Source: Dendrocalamus latiflorus
Taxonomy: Eukaryota > Streptophyta > Magnoliopsida > Poales > Poaceae
Direction of reading: 5' to 3'
Assembly: GCA_017311315.1 (NCBI GenBank)
Contig: CM029650.1
Coordinates: 18,515,118-18,579,117, forward strand
Length of the DNA: 64,000 nt
Shown here: one piece after another, positions 35,409-49,165 of the stretch
Numbering within the stretch: position 1 is the stretch's first letter
How the letters are laid out: each line of letters begins with the position of its first letter
Made by a program: the position numbers and the translations under genes
The notes under the pieces: model-generated
What the model was told of the DNA's origin: nothing
What the model saw: only the letters and a program-made list of their open reading frames with translations
Databases searched by the model: none

Positions 35409-38400
35409 TGTAACATTCCAAATTCTAGAGAATTCAAAAATTAGTAAAATTAAAAACTTTTTGCTTGCATCTTATTTCCTTGGCTTTGATTGGAGTTTCT
35501 TAGAAAAATAACTTGCAAATACAAATTTTGGAAAGAAATGTACAATGGATGAAATTCAATTTGAATTAAAAATTGAATATGGAAAGATGATCCATAACAT
35601 GGCCTTAGAAAATTTATAATAGGAACCATTTCAAAAACTCAAAAATAAGATCATGGCAGTGGAAATAAAATTTTGAGTATTTTAAGCAAGTTCCTAAAAT
35701 TATTCAAATCAAAATAGTATATGTTGCATAAAATAGTAGGATTCAACGATTTTTAAAGAAAAATATAAGAAAGATAAAATCTTGGAAAAATTGCAAAATA
35801 ATATACACTATGTTAGGAGCCTCCAAATGTTTTTAGAATTGGAGCTTGTTTGCTATGTCAAAAAATCCCTGAACCTCTCAGGCAAGCAAATACGCTTTTT
35901 TCACTTCTTTCCACCTCCTACTTTGCGAAGGCATATTTTTGAAGATGTGTCTCCTCTATATTCACTTAAAACACGATGCTAATAAGTGGGACTAGATCCC
36001 ACCTAACAGGACATTACTCATTCTCTCGCTGATGCATCAAGCCCATGTGTCAAAAGGCATCGTCCACTTCGTGCCGGCACCAGCCTACCATGGCAGCTTC
36101 GATGCCACTGGATTTTGATGCCTCCACCCATGGTTTCCTACACACCTACCTACCCACACCTACCTGTTGCATCACCGCGCTGAGTCCCCAGGACCTTGTC
36201 CTCTTCCCATTGTCCGCGCAGTGGAGCGAACCACGCGCTCGCGATTTCTCACCATGACCACACGAGATGCACTCCTCCCCCCAATGAAATCTCTCACCTA
36301 TTTAAGCTCCTCACAGTGTCATTCTTCCCCAGCTCACACCCTCTATCTCTTGCCTCACTGTGACCTCCTAAAGCCGATTCCACGCTCAAACGAGACTCTT
36401 AGGCACGCCTTCTGCCACACCATCACTCACCCGAGCACCAACGCCACCTCTTGCCATCGCACTACCACCTCCATCCGCCATACTAGCCACCGCCACTACC
36501 GAGTGTTGCGCGGTGACACCGTCTTTAAAATTTTCCCATGTCAAAGACAAGCCGCCGCCTCCCTCGCCACCGGCGAGCTTGGCATAGAGCTCTACCATAG
36601 CACATAGTTCACTCCTTCCCTCTCTTTATAACTAATGGGGTCCACATTTCAAAAGTTTAGACCTGAGTGATTAAAATGCTAATTAAATTCATCAAGAAAT
36701 TAATGTATTTATGACATGTGGGCCCGAGTAAATTAAGTTAGTTGAAATTATATTTAAAACTGGTTTTAAAATATGAGTATATGACATGTAAGACTCACAT
36801 GCAGGTGTTATAATTAAATGTTAGGATGACATGTAGGACCAACATGTAAGAGAAGAAATTAGCACTAATTACATATTTGAACATAACAGGTATATGACAA
36901 GTGGGCCCGATTCAAATCAATTAAGGAATTTTAATTAAACTAAAAACTAAAATATAAGTCACTGATGTATGGGACCCACTCAATAAAAAAATATATAATT
37001 ATAAACATGTGAGACTGACACGCGTGGCCCACATGTAAGAAATTTCAAAAAAATAAATAAAATGGGAAAAGCTTATTTTAGTTATGTGCAAGTTCACTTT
37101 TTTATTTGAAAGCATATTTTTTAAGATTACGCCTTCGACGTCGTCACCTTTATTATTTTTTAGGATGTATAAACTGAATAAAATTCAAATGGCCATAACT
37201 TTTGCATATGAACTCCAATTAAGTAATTTTTGTCTCCAAATTTTTCTAAAATCATGCCCTGTCTAAATTTACAAAAATATTTAAATTTGGTCTTTGTTTG
37301 AATTTATTTGACTCTTATTTGTGTTCAATTGGATTTTATCAAATAAATACCATCGCACTGGACAATTTCGACAACACTTCCAAACCATTCTTTGAGCAAT
37401 CAGAGCAAGGCAAGCACCCTTTTTGCCATGTTGATTCTAATATTTTAATTATTATATATTGTTTGTAAAATCATTTATGCATGCGTGTATGTTTCACTGA
37501 AGTCGCTATATTCTAGGTAACAGTAGTTATATCTGTTTGTATGCATTGAACCTCCTTGCAAATTTGATATCCTTCATTTTGTAGCCCTTAGGACATAGTT
37601 TAGACAATAGCTAATGCTATTTTGGGTATTATACATTCATGTATATGGTCTAGATGCTTACTCATGCACTAGTTTTCTTTAAGTTTGATAATTCAGAAAA
37701 ACTTGCGCACGGATATGGGTGGTTTTGATATGTTAGACAAAAGGGGGAACCTCTGTTAGTTTGGTATAAAATAAAATGAAAACCCAGATTTCGACGCGGG
37801 TGAGTTAAATGATAAACTGTAAAATGTGATAGGGTATCTCGCATGTAGATAGGGGAAGATTTTCACTTGGGTCAATTAAGTACAGAACGCTATTGCCGCA
37901 CATCTAAGTCTAACCGTACAACCATATGTGCTATATCGGCTTTAGCTTTTGATGACTAAGTTATCTAGGACTAGCTTTGCATTTTGCTAGGTTGAAGTAG
38001 TGAGGGCATACCGGGTTGGATGCTCGTAGGGGCTCCCTTTACAAAGGTATTGGGACCAAAGTTTACTAATATAACTGTGAATGCCTCACCAAAGGGGGAT
38101 ATCTATTGAGGTGAGGGTTTGTCATTCATCAAGATGGTGGAAGGTTAGGACTAGGTGATGTAAAGGCTTTATAATAATCACTTCGTCGCACGCCTATGAA
38201 AGCGTGTAGTGGCGTGTATTTATTATGTCATGCGGGTAAAGTTGTACAGCCTCTCAAGAGTGTTAAAACTATTTAAATAGTTGTGCTCGTGGCCATGAAC
38301 ATGTTGGATGTAGCCACAATGGGTCTAGCTATTATTTTTACAAAACATTTTTGGGAATTGATCGGAGTTCGTAGCCAAGGAGGCTTGTGAATCACTGTGA

Positions 38401-38972
38401 TTTATTCACAGTAAAGTTATATAAATGTTATTTTATTATATATCAACTATTGTTTATAATTCTGTTGCAAATTACTACTTATCGATATTGCAAATGCAAA
38501 CTTACTTCACGTTGAAAACAACTTGTAGTAAGAGTCTTATTCATTGTTAGCTTTGCACACACACAGATATATATATATATATATTGCAATACACTACATG
38601 TCTTGTTGAGCAACAATGTACTTAACCTTGTTTCAATTGTTGTTCAGAGAATGGGGGAAAATCATGCCTGACGACGTGTATTCTTTTCCCGATATCGGGG
38701 TCGATTGCCTGTGGGGTATAGTGGCATGCTGCTAGACTCTTTTGTTTATCTACTTGTCTTTCGCTACTATTTACTCTTAATACTTATATTTATTTGGCCA
38801 GTTGACCCTATGTTGTAAACTTTGTATACATCACTTATGTGCTTATCCCTTTTGTTATAAATTAATTGTATGTGATATGTATGGATGTGAACTCAATATT
38901 ATGATTGTGTGAACTCAATATCATTAGACTACATACGAGGATTTCGGGTGTTCAACATCCAGGGTCCCCACA
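35409..38972 (+). mobile_element. Gypsy 3' LTR (copy B)
   Basis: Begins TGTAACATTCCAAATTC at 35409, just after the pol remnant, and ends GGGTCCCCACA at 38972. It shares segment order with LTR copies A and C, for example AAAGTTGTACAGCCTCT, then AACTATTTAAATAGTTGTGC, then TGTTCAGAGAATGG. A TATA-like CCTATTTAAGC lies near 36297, and the GC-rich 36.0-36.6 kb stretch produces spurious frames. At 3.56 kb it is a long LTR. Confidence 0.78.
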
Positions 38973-40540
38973 CATCCTCTACCGATGCTACTACTACTGC
39001 ATCTATTGTACCAGTAGGGAGGAAGGAAGAGGACAACGAGAAAAGGAGGTACCGGCTAGGGGATAGGAGAGAAGGAAAGAAGAGCGGGAAAGAAGGAGAA
39101 GAAAGAAGAAGGAAGAACACGAGGGGAGTCAGCCAGGGAAGGATAAGGAAGGAAAGATGAGGAGGGAAGAAAGGGATTTCATATGCATACCGATTTCATC
39201 GTTCTGTCAAATTTTGAGGTGGTGCTAGTTTTGGATGAGGAAGATGGGTGGTGCTGGAGGCGAGTTTTGGGTGCTGTTGTTCGTTAAGTTTTGTTGTCCT
39301 GTCTTTTGGGCGAGTTTGGGATAGCTACGTTATGTTTCATAACTTTTCCATATTATGAATATTGTATATAATTATTTAACATTTCTATATAGTGCAAGAG
39401 CACATGATTTGTTAGAGTGGTCTAGAAGTTATGGCCTCAGGAAGGCTGCTGTCCAGAATTTGGTCACTACTAGGTACAGTCGTAGTAATATGTAATTTAG
39501 GGCTAGTAAATAGCCGAATTAAATTGTGAGTATAACTAAAGAAAGGTAGATAATTGTTTATAGATTCTAGAAGTTGTATGGTTTATCATTTTTGGAGCAT
39601 TATATTAATAGATATATAATTGTTAAGCTTGTTGTCTAGTAAAACAATAGAAAAGATTTTAGGGTTAAAAACGGTGGCTTAGATGCATTAATCAGGGTTT
39701 TTGGCTAACTAGGAAAGTGTATAAAATTTTGTGTTTATTTCATAAAGTATATGTGATCCCATGTTAGGGTCTTTGAGCTGAAAGTTATGATATTTTGATA
39801 GTCGGGACAATGGGAAATGTTGCCTAGTAAAGAGGGGTTTGTTGGGCCAGGAAGCGCTTAGGAGAAATATTGTTTTTGTTTGATGTTTTGTACTGTTGTG
39901 GCATATATTGAGTTGAGATATTTACTGTAGGGTAGATCACTACAAGGTTGGTGTCGTCCACACATCGCTCTACTCCACATTGTTGAAGGCAAGTACATGA
40001 TAGAACAATGGGTGGTCATTTATTATTGCTTTGAGTAATTAGATTTACTTGCCATGCTATATTTATATACACAAGTCTCGTTCCATATGATGTTGTTTGT
40101 TGAAGATGAAAGGATGATGTTAATGGTTATTGATTATGTGGTATGTGGTAAATGAGTAATGAAAATATTGCATCACTTGTATTCACATCATGGGAAGAGC
40201 ATACGAGCCTGGTCAGTTAGAAAGCAATATGACTAATCCAAAGCACTCTTGAGTAAGATCTATTTTGATAGACTCCTCCACGAGATGAAGATAGAGGGTG
40301 TACCCTTACGGATGTTCCCTTAGACCTACCAATATGAGCTTAAAATGTGTACATGATCATAGCATTGTATTGTATTATAATTTATTGATAAAAAGAAAAG
40401 AAGAAGAGATAGTATTGTGGTTAATGCTAAATATCATGAATGTTGCTGATGCTATTGTTTTATCATGTACTTGCTGAGTATTAGACTTACCCTTGCTTAT
40501 ATTGTTTTCTTAGGTGAATGATAAAGACGTCATGCATAGG
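38973..40540 (+). other. LTR-like, AT-rich sequence of uncertain family
   Basis: A GGAAGGAAGA-rich purine tract at 39.0-39.18 kb is followed by AT-rich DNA with phrases typical of Gypsy LTRs (a GTCCAGAATTTGGT segment near 39450). There is no coding frame. It lies between the Gypsy LTR B and the env-like ORF, so a truncated LTR is the best guess. Confidence 0.35.
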
Positions 40541-40559
40541 AAAGGAGTAGCACATGATC

Positions 40560-41790
40560 AGTTCATGCACCAAAATAGAACAGAAAGAAAGCTCATCTTA
40601 TGAAACATCAGATGAAGAAATGCCAGAGCAAGAGGAGCCACAGGTTGACCTTAAGACCATCTCCAGTGATGATTACGTCATTCTGAGGCGTAGAATCAGT
40701 TCGTGCTTCCCATGAACTCCCAAAATCCTAGGTTCCACACAAAGTTTTAGGAGCAAATATATGAGCAGTTGTATGGTCCATCCAGGTTATTTGCTGAACA
40801 TAAATATGTGGATTGGGATCACTTGGCTTAGATCAACAAGTATGAGGGGAGTCTTCATCTCTTTCAGTGAGCTGGCATCCATCACCTTGTAGCATTGAAG
40901 TCTGATTATAACGATGAGATCATAAGACAGTTCTATGCTACATTGTATATCTCTCCAAATTTTGAGCACATATCATGGATGACTGGGCATAAACACCTGG
41001 ATAGCAACAAGCATGAGTTTGAGTTGGCTCTTCATACAGAGTCCAGTGTTTTTGAAAAGGTATATGATAGGTCTGCTCTTCAGCTTGCTACATGCATTGA
41101 GTACTATGATCAGGATGTCAGATTTGAACCAGGCAAGTTGCCCGCCCTCCTCCCCATTCCAAGTCTTGTCAACAAAATTATCAACCACAAGATTCTTCCC
41201 AAAAGTGAGAACTATGATGCTATTCGAGGCTATGCATGGAATTTGATTGACTATATTATGAAAGGCCAAAAAATTGATGTGGTTGACCTTATCATAAGGG
41301 AGATTGCCTATTCCAAAAATGATAGAGTCAAAAGGATCAACTATGCCTTTTACATTATGGCTCTGATCATTAGGAAGGCCAGATACCAGGGTGGCTTGGG
41401 TTCAACCCATAAACCATACAAGCTTTGAGTAGATCCTCCCATTCTTGCACCTCCATGTCAAAGAGCTCAACCAGAACAGGCTACAGCGTAACAACAAAGA
41501 CAAGGAGAAGAAGCTTCTCTCTCACAAATTTACTTTGCAGTCCTTAGGATAGAAGGACATATCACCTCCCTGACTGCCACAGTTTCCACTCTCGGGGATC
41601 GAGTGTCCTCCTTTGAGTGTGCAGTCACATGCTCTCCTTCTCTAGTTCACTATGGTCACCGTTGTCGCCATGGTCCTTCTCCTCAAGCACCTCAAGAGTA
41701 GCCTTTTTTTGGTACCTTGATGCCAAAGAGGGAGAAAATAGGTGGAGAAGATAAAAAGGGGTAGCAAAGCAAAAGGGAGAAGCCAAGACT
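40560..41790 (+). pseudogene. Env-like / putative plant transposon protein of a SIRE-type Copia element
   Basis: An uninterrupted frame of 177 codons (40895-41428) reads IIRQFYATLYISPNFEHISW, then MTGHKH, EFELALHTES and LVNKIINHKILPK. The upstream frame (from about 40560) has ETSDEEMPEQEEPQ and GSLHLFQ interrupted by TAG and TGA codons. The pattern matches the domain called putative plant transposon protein, which lies between pol and the 3' LTR in SIRE/Maximus-like elements. Downstream, LMPKREKIGGE and the 3' LTR at 42278 fit that position. No transmembrane segment is evident. Pol itself is absent. Confidence 0.65.
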
Positions 41791-42277
41791 ATCTATCTTA
41801 ACTACTATTTATATATATGTACTTTCATGATGTAATGAACTTGTGCATGTTGTCTTAATACTTTATGTAATTGTGGACTTGGTTATTCTATGTTGAATGT
41901 TTACGGAATGTTGAACTTGAAGTTGTGGTCATTTCATAATGTTGTATCTTGTGTTCATTTGTTATATAAATTGTTTCATTGCAATTATCTATTCCCTCAA
42001 GTTCAACAAACAAGGAAACTCCATCAAAATTTTCAAAATCTTTACATGTGCTTGCAAAATTCACTCTCATTTATATGCACATGTTTAGGGAGAGTTTTCC
42101 TTATATTAACTTTAGAAGCAATTAATTCTCCAAAATTTATTTGAGCTAATTACAAGAATTAATTATTTTCGAAGTCACAAAAGAATATACAACTTGTTTT
42201 CAAACAATTGGTATATTCAAAACCTTATTCTTCTCACATAATATTTGTGTTGTCGTCAATTACCAAAAAGGGGAAAT

Positions 42278-43626
42278 TGAAAGCATATAAGCCCCTAAAA
42301 ATGATTTTGGAAATTAATGACATTATGTGAATATGGGACTAACATGTTTATTGAGTGTTTGAAAGGTTTTGTCCTGATGACAAATATGAGATGCATGCTA
42401 AGGATCAACACGAAGATCAATGTGGCACAAGACAAAGGTATAAGTAGTCTAGAATCCCCTTTTGTTTTTGCCGGTCTTAGGAGAAAGGTTGGAAAATTGG
42501 ATTATAGGATAAATATTGTACTATTAAGAGTGATCATGGCTAGTAACTTGATAGCATGTTCTTGTGCCATTTGGATCAATTTAGGATCATGCATGCACTT
42601 AGAACTTAATTCAAAAGCCAAACTGTGCACTATTAGGATAATTAGAAGTATCAGTGTTTACACATAGGTGCTTCCGAAACCCGAAAGTTCCAAAAAAATT
42701 GGGTGGTATGGTTTTCCTAGGGAGAACCCCTGGAAAACACTTCATCTCCTGGAAATCAGAAGTGCCAAGATTTAAACGACGGAACTTCCACTAGGACGTA
42801 ACTACCAAAACCCAAAAGCTCTAAAAAATTAGGCGGTACAGAACTTCCACTAGGACGTAACTACCAAAACCCAAAAGCTCTAAAAAAAATTAGGCGGTAC
42901 GTTTTTTCTAGAGAGCACCCCCTAAAAACACTTCGCCTCCTGAAAATCAGAAGTACCGCATCAGAAGTCCAGAACTACCAATAAATTGGAACTACCGCTA
43001 TTTCAATGATGGTAGTACCGCAACGACTTTCAACGGCTCGTTCTGACACTCTGATATAGCCGTTACTGTTGCGTTAGAGCAGTTGCGGTAGTTTCATAAT
43101 TTGTACAACGGTACTATGGCTTGCCCTGATTTTTCAAGATTGTTTTATGCAACAGTTATATTTGGTTGGTGGAGGCATAAATACCTCTCCACTTGCTCAA
43201 GGACAGAAGTTAGAGACTCTATTGATCATCCTTAAGTATAGAGTATTCATTTCACACCTCATTTACTCTCTTGTCATTCATTTGAAGTAGTTGAGCCAAA
43301 AATCAAGTGCATACATCTTAGATTGATCCTTTGTCACTTGATAGTCGTCAAGTAAAGTTGTGGTTTATTATTCTTAGTGCTTGCCTGCACCTAGACAGTT
43401 TGGCCTTTTCATACTTATTTCTAGCCTATTGTGATCATTGTGATTATCATATTTACTTGTGCTAGATTTATATTTGTAAAGAATTGTGCTTGTGGTGTCT
43501 TAGGTATACTAAATTTGTGTAGATTTGAATTGCTTTGAAATCTTACTTAGCTATAAATTGTGGAAATTAATTTTAAAAGACAAGAATTTTAGAACCTCCT
43601 ATAGTCAGTTTTCCTTGATCCTACCA
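42278..43626 (+). mobile_element. SIRE/Maximus-type Copia 3' LTR
   Basis: Starts TGAAAGCATATAAGCCCC directly after the polypurine context ATTACCAAAAAGGGG, and ends TTGATCCTACCA at 43626. It is 1.35 kb. It contains two tandem copies of a 59-bp unit (42781-42900) beginning GAACTTCCACTAGGACGTAA. It closes the element that carries the env-like frame upstream. Confidence 0.75.
42781..42900 (+). repeat. 59-bp tandem duplication in the Copia LTR
   Basis: Two adjacent copies run from GAACTTCCACTAGGACG through CCCAAAAGCTCTAAAAAA to AGGCGGTAC, nearly identical apart from A-run length. Confidence 0.9.
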
Positions 43627-45853
43627 TTACTCCACTTATCACACTTAGATAATTAATCATTTATTACTAGTGAGTTGGCTCATACAAACTTTAGCAATTG
43701 GGTAATGTTTTCCCTTACAAAATAGTGCTATCAGTATGGATGTTATCAATTAAAGTACTACCGGTTGGACTTAATATTTGTTTTTCTCCGTTAACGTTGT
43801 TGCTTTATTGTCGATGTTAATCCTTGTTATTTTTTTACTATTGGTTATATTTGTGTTTATGTAAATATCTTGTGGAATAGTGGTTAAGAAGCACGTCATC
43901 GAAAACCACACATAAAACCGATCTAGGATGTGATTTCACCGGGTTTATCTGTCAAGGATAAGTTCAACCTGATTTTATAAATAAGGAAAGGAAATTAGAG
44001 GAACGCAAGAATTAAGGACCACAGGCACACATAGCTGCAAGGTACGGCTGGATGGACACCACACGCAGTTGACGCTGCTGAGCTGAGCATGACGCCACCA
44101 AGGAAACCATGATAGTTTCTTGGACCAAATGTACGCCTGGTACTGCAAATCGGAACAAGGAGGACAAGACAAAGCAGAGGTACAGATCATATCGAGCCAA
44201 GAACACCTGATCAGATGCGAGATTTGATTGTAAAGCTGCTGATAATCTGACCGAGTAGTCGTAGCTTCATTATTGCTATTAGCTAATGCCAAAAACCCTC
44301 CGCTGCTTGATTGGTACTGGATGAATGGTATACCGCGACCATAGGATCCAAATCAGATCCCCTCTTCCTGTACCCAAAAAAAATCCAAACGTTTCCGTCG
44401 AAATTCAGAGCATCCGAAATTCCAAGCTTGCTCTGTACAAGCTATGTAACAAATATCTTCCAAATGTCCAGCTGAGTTCAAACGTGTGCAAAGGAGACCA
44501 TCAACACGCTATGAATGTACTGTAATTCCAATCAGCATGTTAGAATCTAGAAAAAAAAATCGACAATGAGTGTACAGAATATGGAGAGGTGTGCAAAATT
44601 CTGCCAACAACCCTTGCAAACCCAATCACAGGTCAACAGAACGAACAAGCAGCGAAAACATTGTCCAATAAATCGGGAAAAAAAATCTCAGATAAAAATC
44701 TTTGACACGTTGTTGCATGAGATATTATGATTCCATGCATTTCAGTTAAACCTTTCGACTGAGTGCCACGTATAGCTGAATCGAAAAACTGCAAGTCTGC
44801 AATGCTGATTTTTTTTTATAGAAGGTAAACAACTGGATGGCATTACACCCTAGGTAACATAAGCGACGCTAAAGCTAATGCTTAAGCAGAGATGCCATCA
44901 TAACTTATTATTAATTCCTACCAAGGCAAAAGATGCCCATTGCAATTCAGATTCCATAAGGTTTCTGGTTAATGCTTTTGCTTTAGAAGCATCAGCTTAA
45001 TGTATCACGTTCCTCAGGATAGCGTCTAAGAGCTCAAAGGCACCATTGTGGAGGATATTGGCCCTGTTTTTTAGGCTGCGGTTGCTAACTTTTAATTACA
45101 GTTATTAGGTCTAATAAATAGTACCGATTGATAGAATTTAAAGCTAAAAATTGACTGAACAACCAAAACGAACAGGACAAATATTATATTTGACAGATAG
45201 ACAAGAAAAAAAAACCAGTGGACTAAGTCAGCGAGCAAGTATGCTACAAACATAATTTAACCCTACTTTTACAGGTTTAAGTTACTGATGAAGACGCAAA
45301 AAAATAACTTTACTTCTCCGTATCCATTACAACTCGTGGGTAAACGTGGAAGCATTCCCCTCGATTTGTCGACAAAGGGTATACCTTGTATTAAATCGGT
45401 TGAACGCAGAAGAAAATTTCCAATAGAAATTATATTCGTTCACTGGTAGATGAAATATATGTCTTTAAAAAAGGAGAACATATTTCGCCAGCAGAACTCC
45501 TAAAATATTCAAATCACTAAGAAGACCAACCTGTCTTCAATGGACAACGAGACTACCTCTATAACAGTTCAGTTTTAAAAAAAAAAATCCAATACCTTTT
45601 ACATTTTTTAAGGAATAAATGAATCTGATCCATTGAAACTTTTATTGCAAATCCCAAGACGCATGAAACCGTCCCACAGAAACAAAAATAAAACTGGGAA
45701 CTTGTGATTCTTTCACTTGAAAAGAACAAAATTCTTGACCTCAAAAACATTTAAGAATGAAAATTTTTGAGAAAGCTTAGGTGTAATTATGGTTGAAAAT
45801 ACTTCCCATCCAAAACTGAAGTTGACACACATACTCTCTCTCTACACACACAC
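43627..45853. other. Intergenic/unassigned, no gene recognised
   Basis: There are no coding frames with recognisable content. The minus-strand frames at 43975-44292 are unsupported. A MITE-like unit sits at about 45060-45179. The stretch just before 45854 ends in CACACACAC, which includes the target duplication of the solo LTR that follows. Confidence 0.5.
45060..45179. mobile_element. Short MITE-like element with imperfect inverted ends
   Basis: The left end GGCCCTGTTTTTTAGGCTGC is an imperfect inverse of the right end CAACCAAAACGAACAGGAC. The interior contains ATTAGGTCTAATAAATAGT, which recurs in similar form near 9748 (ATTAGTCTAATAAATAGT) inside intron 1 of the D-class MADS gene. I cannot define a clean target duplication. 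Confidence 0.45.
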
Positions 45854-45991
45854 TGTGGGGACTGTGGGCGCGGTAGTATTCGTAGTCATCATATGTATTC
45901 TGTACTAGTCCCATGATCAATAATTAGTACACACATTCACATCATTGACATCACATCCATACACACCACACATAAATAGCTTTACGCCAAA

Positions 45992-46096
<105 letters not shown>

Positions 46097-48609
46097 CGAG
46101 GTATAAAAGAGTACATACACATAAGGCCAACCGGCCAAATAACTATCAGAGTCTTGAACAAAAACAGCGAAAGTCTAATAACAAAAGTGTCAGTGATTTG
46201 CCATCATAACCCGCAGCTAACCGACAAGAGTCAAACCCTAAAAGGACCCCTCGTCAAATTCCCTAGTGCTAGGGACGAATTACGCATCGTCGGATATGAA
46301 ATCTTCATTCTCTGATCAACAACAATTTAAGCAAAGTTGAGTACATTGTCTACTCAGCAAGATTTGTAGTATATCGTAAAATTTTACATATATGTAAGGC
46401 TGTCAATGAATGAGGCTCCATACTAAGTTATTTTTAGCATAAAGCAGATTTCATTTAACAATATCAATAGGTAATAATTTGCAAACAGAGTTGTAAAGAG
46501 CATTTGACATGTAATGAAATAACATTCGTATAACTTAGGTAATAGTAGATCAAAACCATTCACAGCCTTTCTCGACTGTGAACACATCATTCGCACAAAT
46601 CCCACCCATGGGTATGGCACATGATTAGACGTTCATGTCATCTCAAATATGTTTAGTGAAACAGTTTTGAAAAGGAAAAATATACCCTTTGCGACTACAT
46701 CCAAGCTTGCTCATGACCTTGAGCATAGATATTTAAATAGTTTTTAACACTATGCAGAGGTTGTACAGCTTTACCCATATGAGATAATCAAATACATTGT
46801 CAGCCATTACACGCTTCCTTAGACGTGCAACAAAGTTGATTATCTTATAGCCTTTAGGTCATCTAGTCCTAACCTTGCACCAGCTCGATAAATGGACAAG
46901 CCCTTACTTGAGCGCACCAAGTGAGATGTATGACAGACCCTCACCTCAACGGATTACCTCCCTTCGTGAGTCATTCACTGTTGTATTAGTAAGTTTTGGT
47001 CCTAACACCTCGGTGAAGGGAGTCTCTACGAGCAAACCTAACCAGAGTACCCTTACTACATCTGTGCCTACCATAATGCAAGGCTAGATCTAGACAATTT
47101 AATCAGCTAAATGTTAGAGCCCATATAGCACATATAGTTATACAGTGTGACTTAGATGTACGGCAATAGTGTTCGGTCCTTAATTGACTCGGGCGAGACT
47201 CCCCCTATATACATGCGAGATTCCTTCTTGTGCTTGATTCCCTCTCACATTTGACAGTGTACCATATAACTCGCCTGTGTCCAAAATCTAGGTTTTTTAT
47301 TTTATTTGATACCAAAGTAACAGAGGTTCCCCCTCTGGTCTAATATTTTGAAACCATCATGCCTATGTGTAAACTTGTTTGAAAGATCAAACTTAGCAGA
47401 AAACTAGTGCTTGGCAAAGCATCTAGAACATGTACTCAAAGTAGTATACTCAAATTTTGATATTAGCTATGTCTAACCATGTCCTAAGAGTTACAACGGT
47501 GAGGATATCAAATTTGCAAGGAAGGCTCAATGTGTTCGAGTGGTTATAGCTACCATACCCATAGTATAGCCATTTTAGTGAAATATACATGCATGCATAA
47601 TACATTTTACAAACAATATACAATAATTGAAATATTATGATCAACATGGTCAAAAGGAGTGCTTGTCTTGCTCTTGTTGCTCAGAGAATGTTTCCAATGC
47701 GTTCTCAGTGTTGTAGGGCGTGGAGTCGTCTAGCCAGTAAAATCCAAATAAAAGCAAATAAGGGACAAATAAACGGAGACAAGACTAAAATATTTTTGTA
47801 CAATCAAGAAGATCATGATTTTAAAAGAATTAGAAACAAAGATTACTAAATTTGAAGTTCGTATGTAAAAGTTATATGTATTTGAGTTTTCACTTAGTTT
47901 GTATTATTTCTTCTCAGTGAGTACAATACTCTTTAACACTACTAACATTCTTCGGCTGCTACGGTACTCGAATGCTTCGAATACCATCCACCGACCACGA
48001 CGCTTCGACTACACAGGTCTTTGTCCTATCGCAACTTCGGTCGAACCGCTCACACAGAGCCGGCACTACCGGTCTTCGACCACGAAGGTCCTTCGAGCGT
48101 CAAGCGGGTACTGCAGCACATGCCTACCGACCACGTTCTGTATGTTTCGACTACCGGCTAATGACTAGGCCTTACGACTGATTTTCTATACTTACGACCA
48201 GTTTTCTATACTTACAACCGATCTGTTGTACTTATGGCCGATCTACTGTCGGTTTCGATTACTAACTACCGACCATGACACTTCGACCACAAAGATCTTC
48301 GACCATAAGGGTCTTCCAACTACCGATCGACTAAGGTAAATTACGACTACGGTCAGGGGTCGAAGATTATGACTAGATTACGACTACTACAATCGAAGGT
48401 TACGACTACACAAGCGGTCAGAGATTACGACTACGGCTACGGTTGAAGTTCTACTTCGAGCGAGAAGTCGTAGAGCATTGGACGATGTTTGAGTAGTAGA
48501 GAAGAATCAGACAATGTTTGAGTAGCAAACGAGAATTGAATGACATCCAAAACGGACTGCGAATGATTAGAGAAGGGAGCGATCGGAGATTCCGAGGCAT
48601 GAAGCGGTC

Positions 48610-48950
48610 GGAGGCTGCGGTCGAAGATTTCGACTATGGCAGCGGCCCAAGATGTCAACTATGGCTGCGGTCGAAGATCTCGACTGTGGCAGCGGTCGAA
48701 GATCTCGACTAGGGCAGCGATCGAAGATCTCGACTACGGCTGCAGTCAAAGATGTCGACTACGGCTGCGGTCGAAGATTTTGACAACATCAGCAGTCAAA
48801 GATCTCAACAACATCAGAAGTCGAACATCTCGATTATGGCTGCAGTCGAAGATTTTTGACAACAGCTACGGTCGAAGATTTCTGACAATGGCTGTGGTCG
48901 AAGATCTCGACTACGCCAGCGGTCGAAGATCATGACCACGCCAGCGATAG
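48610..48950 (+). repeat. 25-bp tandem array, GGTCGAAGATCTCGACT core
   Basis: About 12-14 units with consensus GGTCGAAGATCTCGACTAYG followed by GCWGC. Because 25 is not a multiple of three, the frames crossing it change every unit. Degenerate relatives extend upstream to about 47.97 kb. Confidence 0.9.
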
Positions 48951-49014
48951 AAGGGTTTGACCTTGACTGCTACGATTTTGTTCTTGTGTCCAACCACTAC
49001 GGTTCCCTTTACGA

Positions 49015-49165
49015 GTTTAATCACTTTAGTTCTCTTCTTGACTTCAATCACTTTAGTTTACTTTTCAACTTCGATCACTTTAGTTTACTTTTCAACTTCG
49101 ATTACTTTAGTTCTCTTGTTGGCTTCGATTTCTTTAGTTCTCTTTTTGACTATGATTACTCTTTT
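49015..49165 (+). repeat. 27-bp tandem array, about 5 copies
   Basis: Consensus GATCACTTTAGTTTACTTTT followed by CAACTTC. As 27 is divisible by three, the frame across it encodes a 9-aa repeat such as NHFSLLFNF. I regard this as incidental. Confidence 0.9.
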
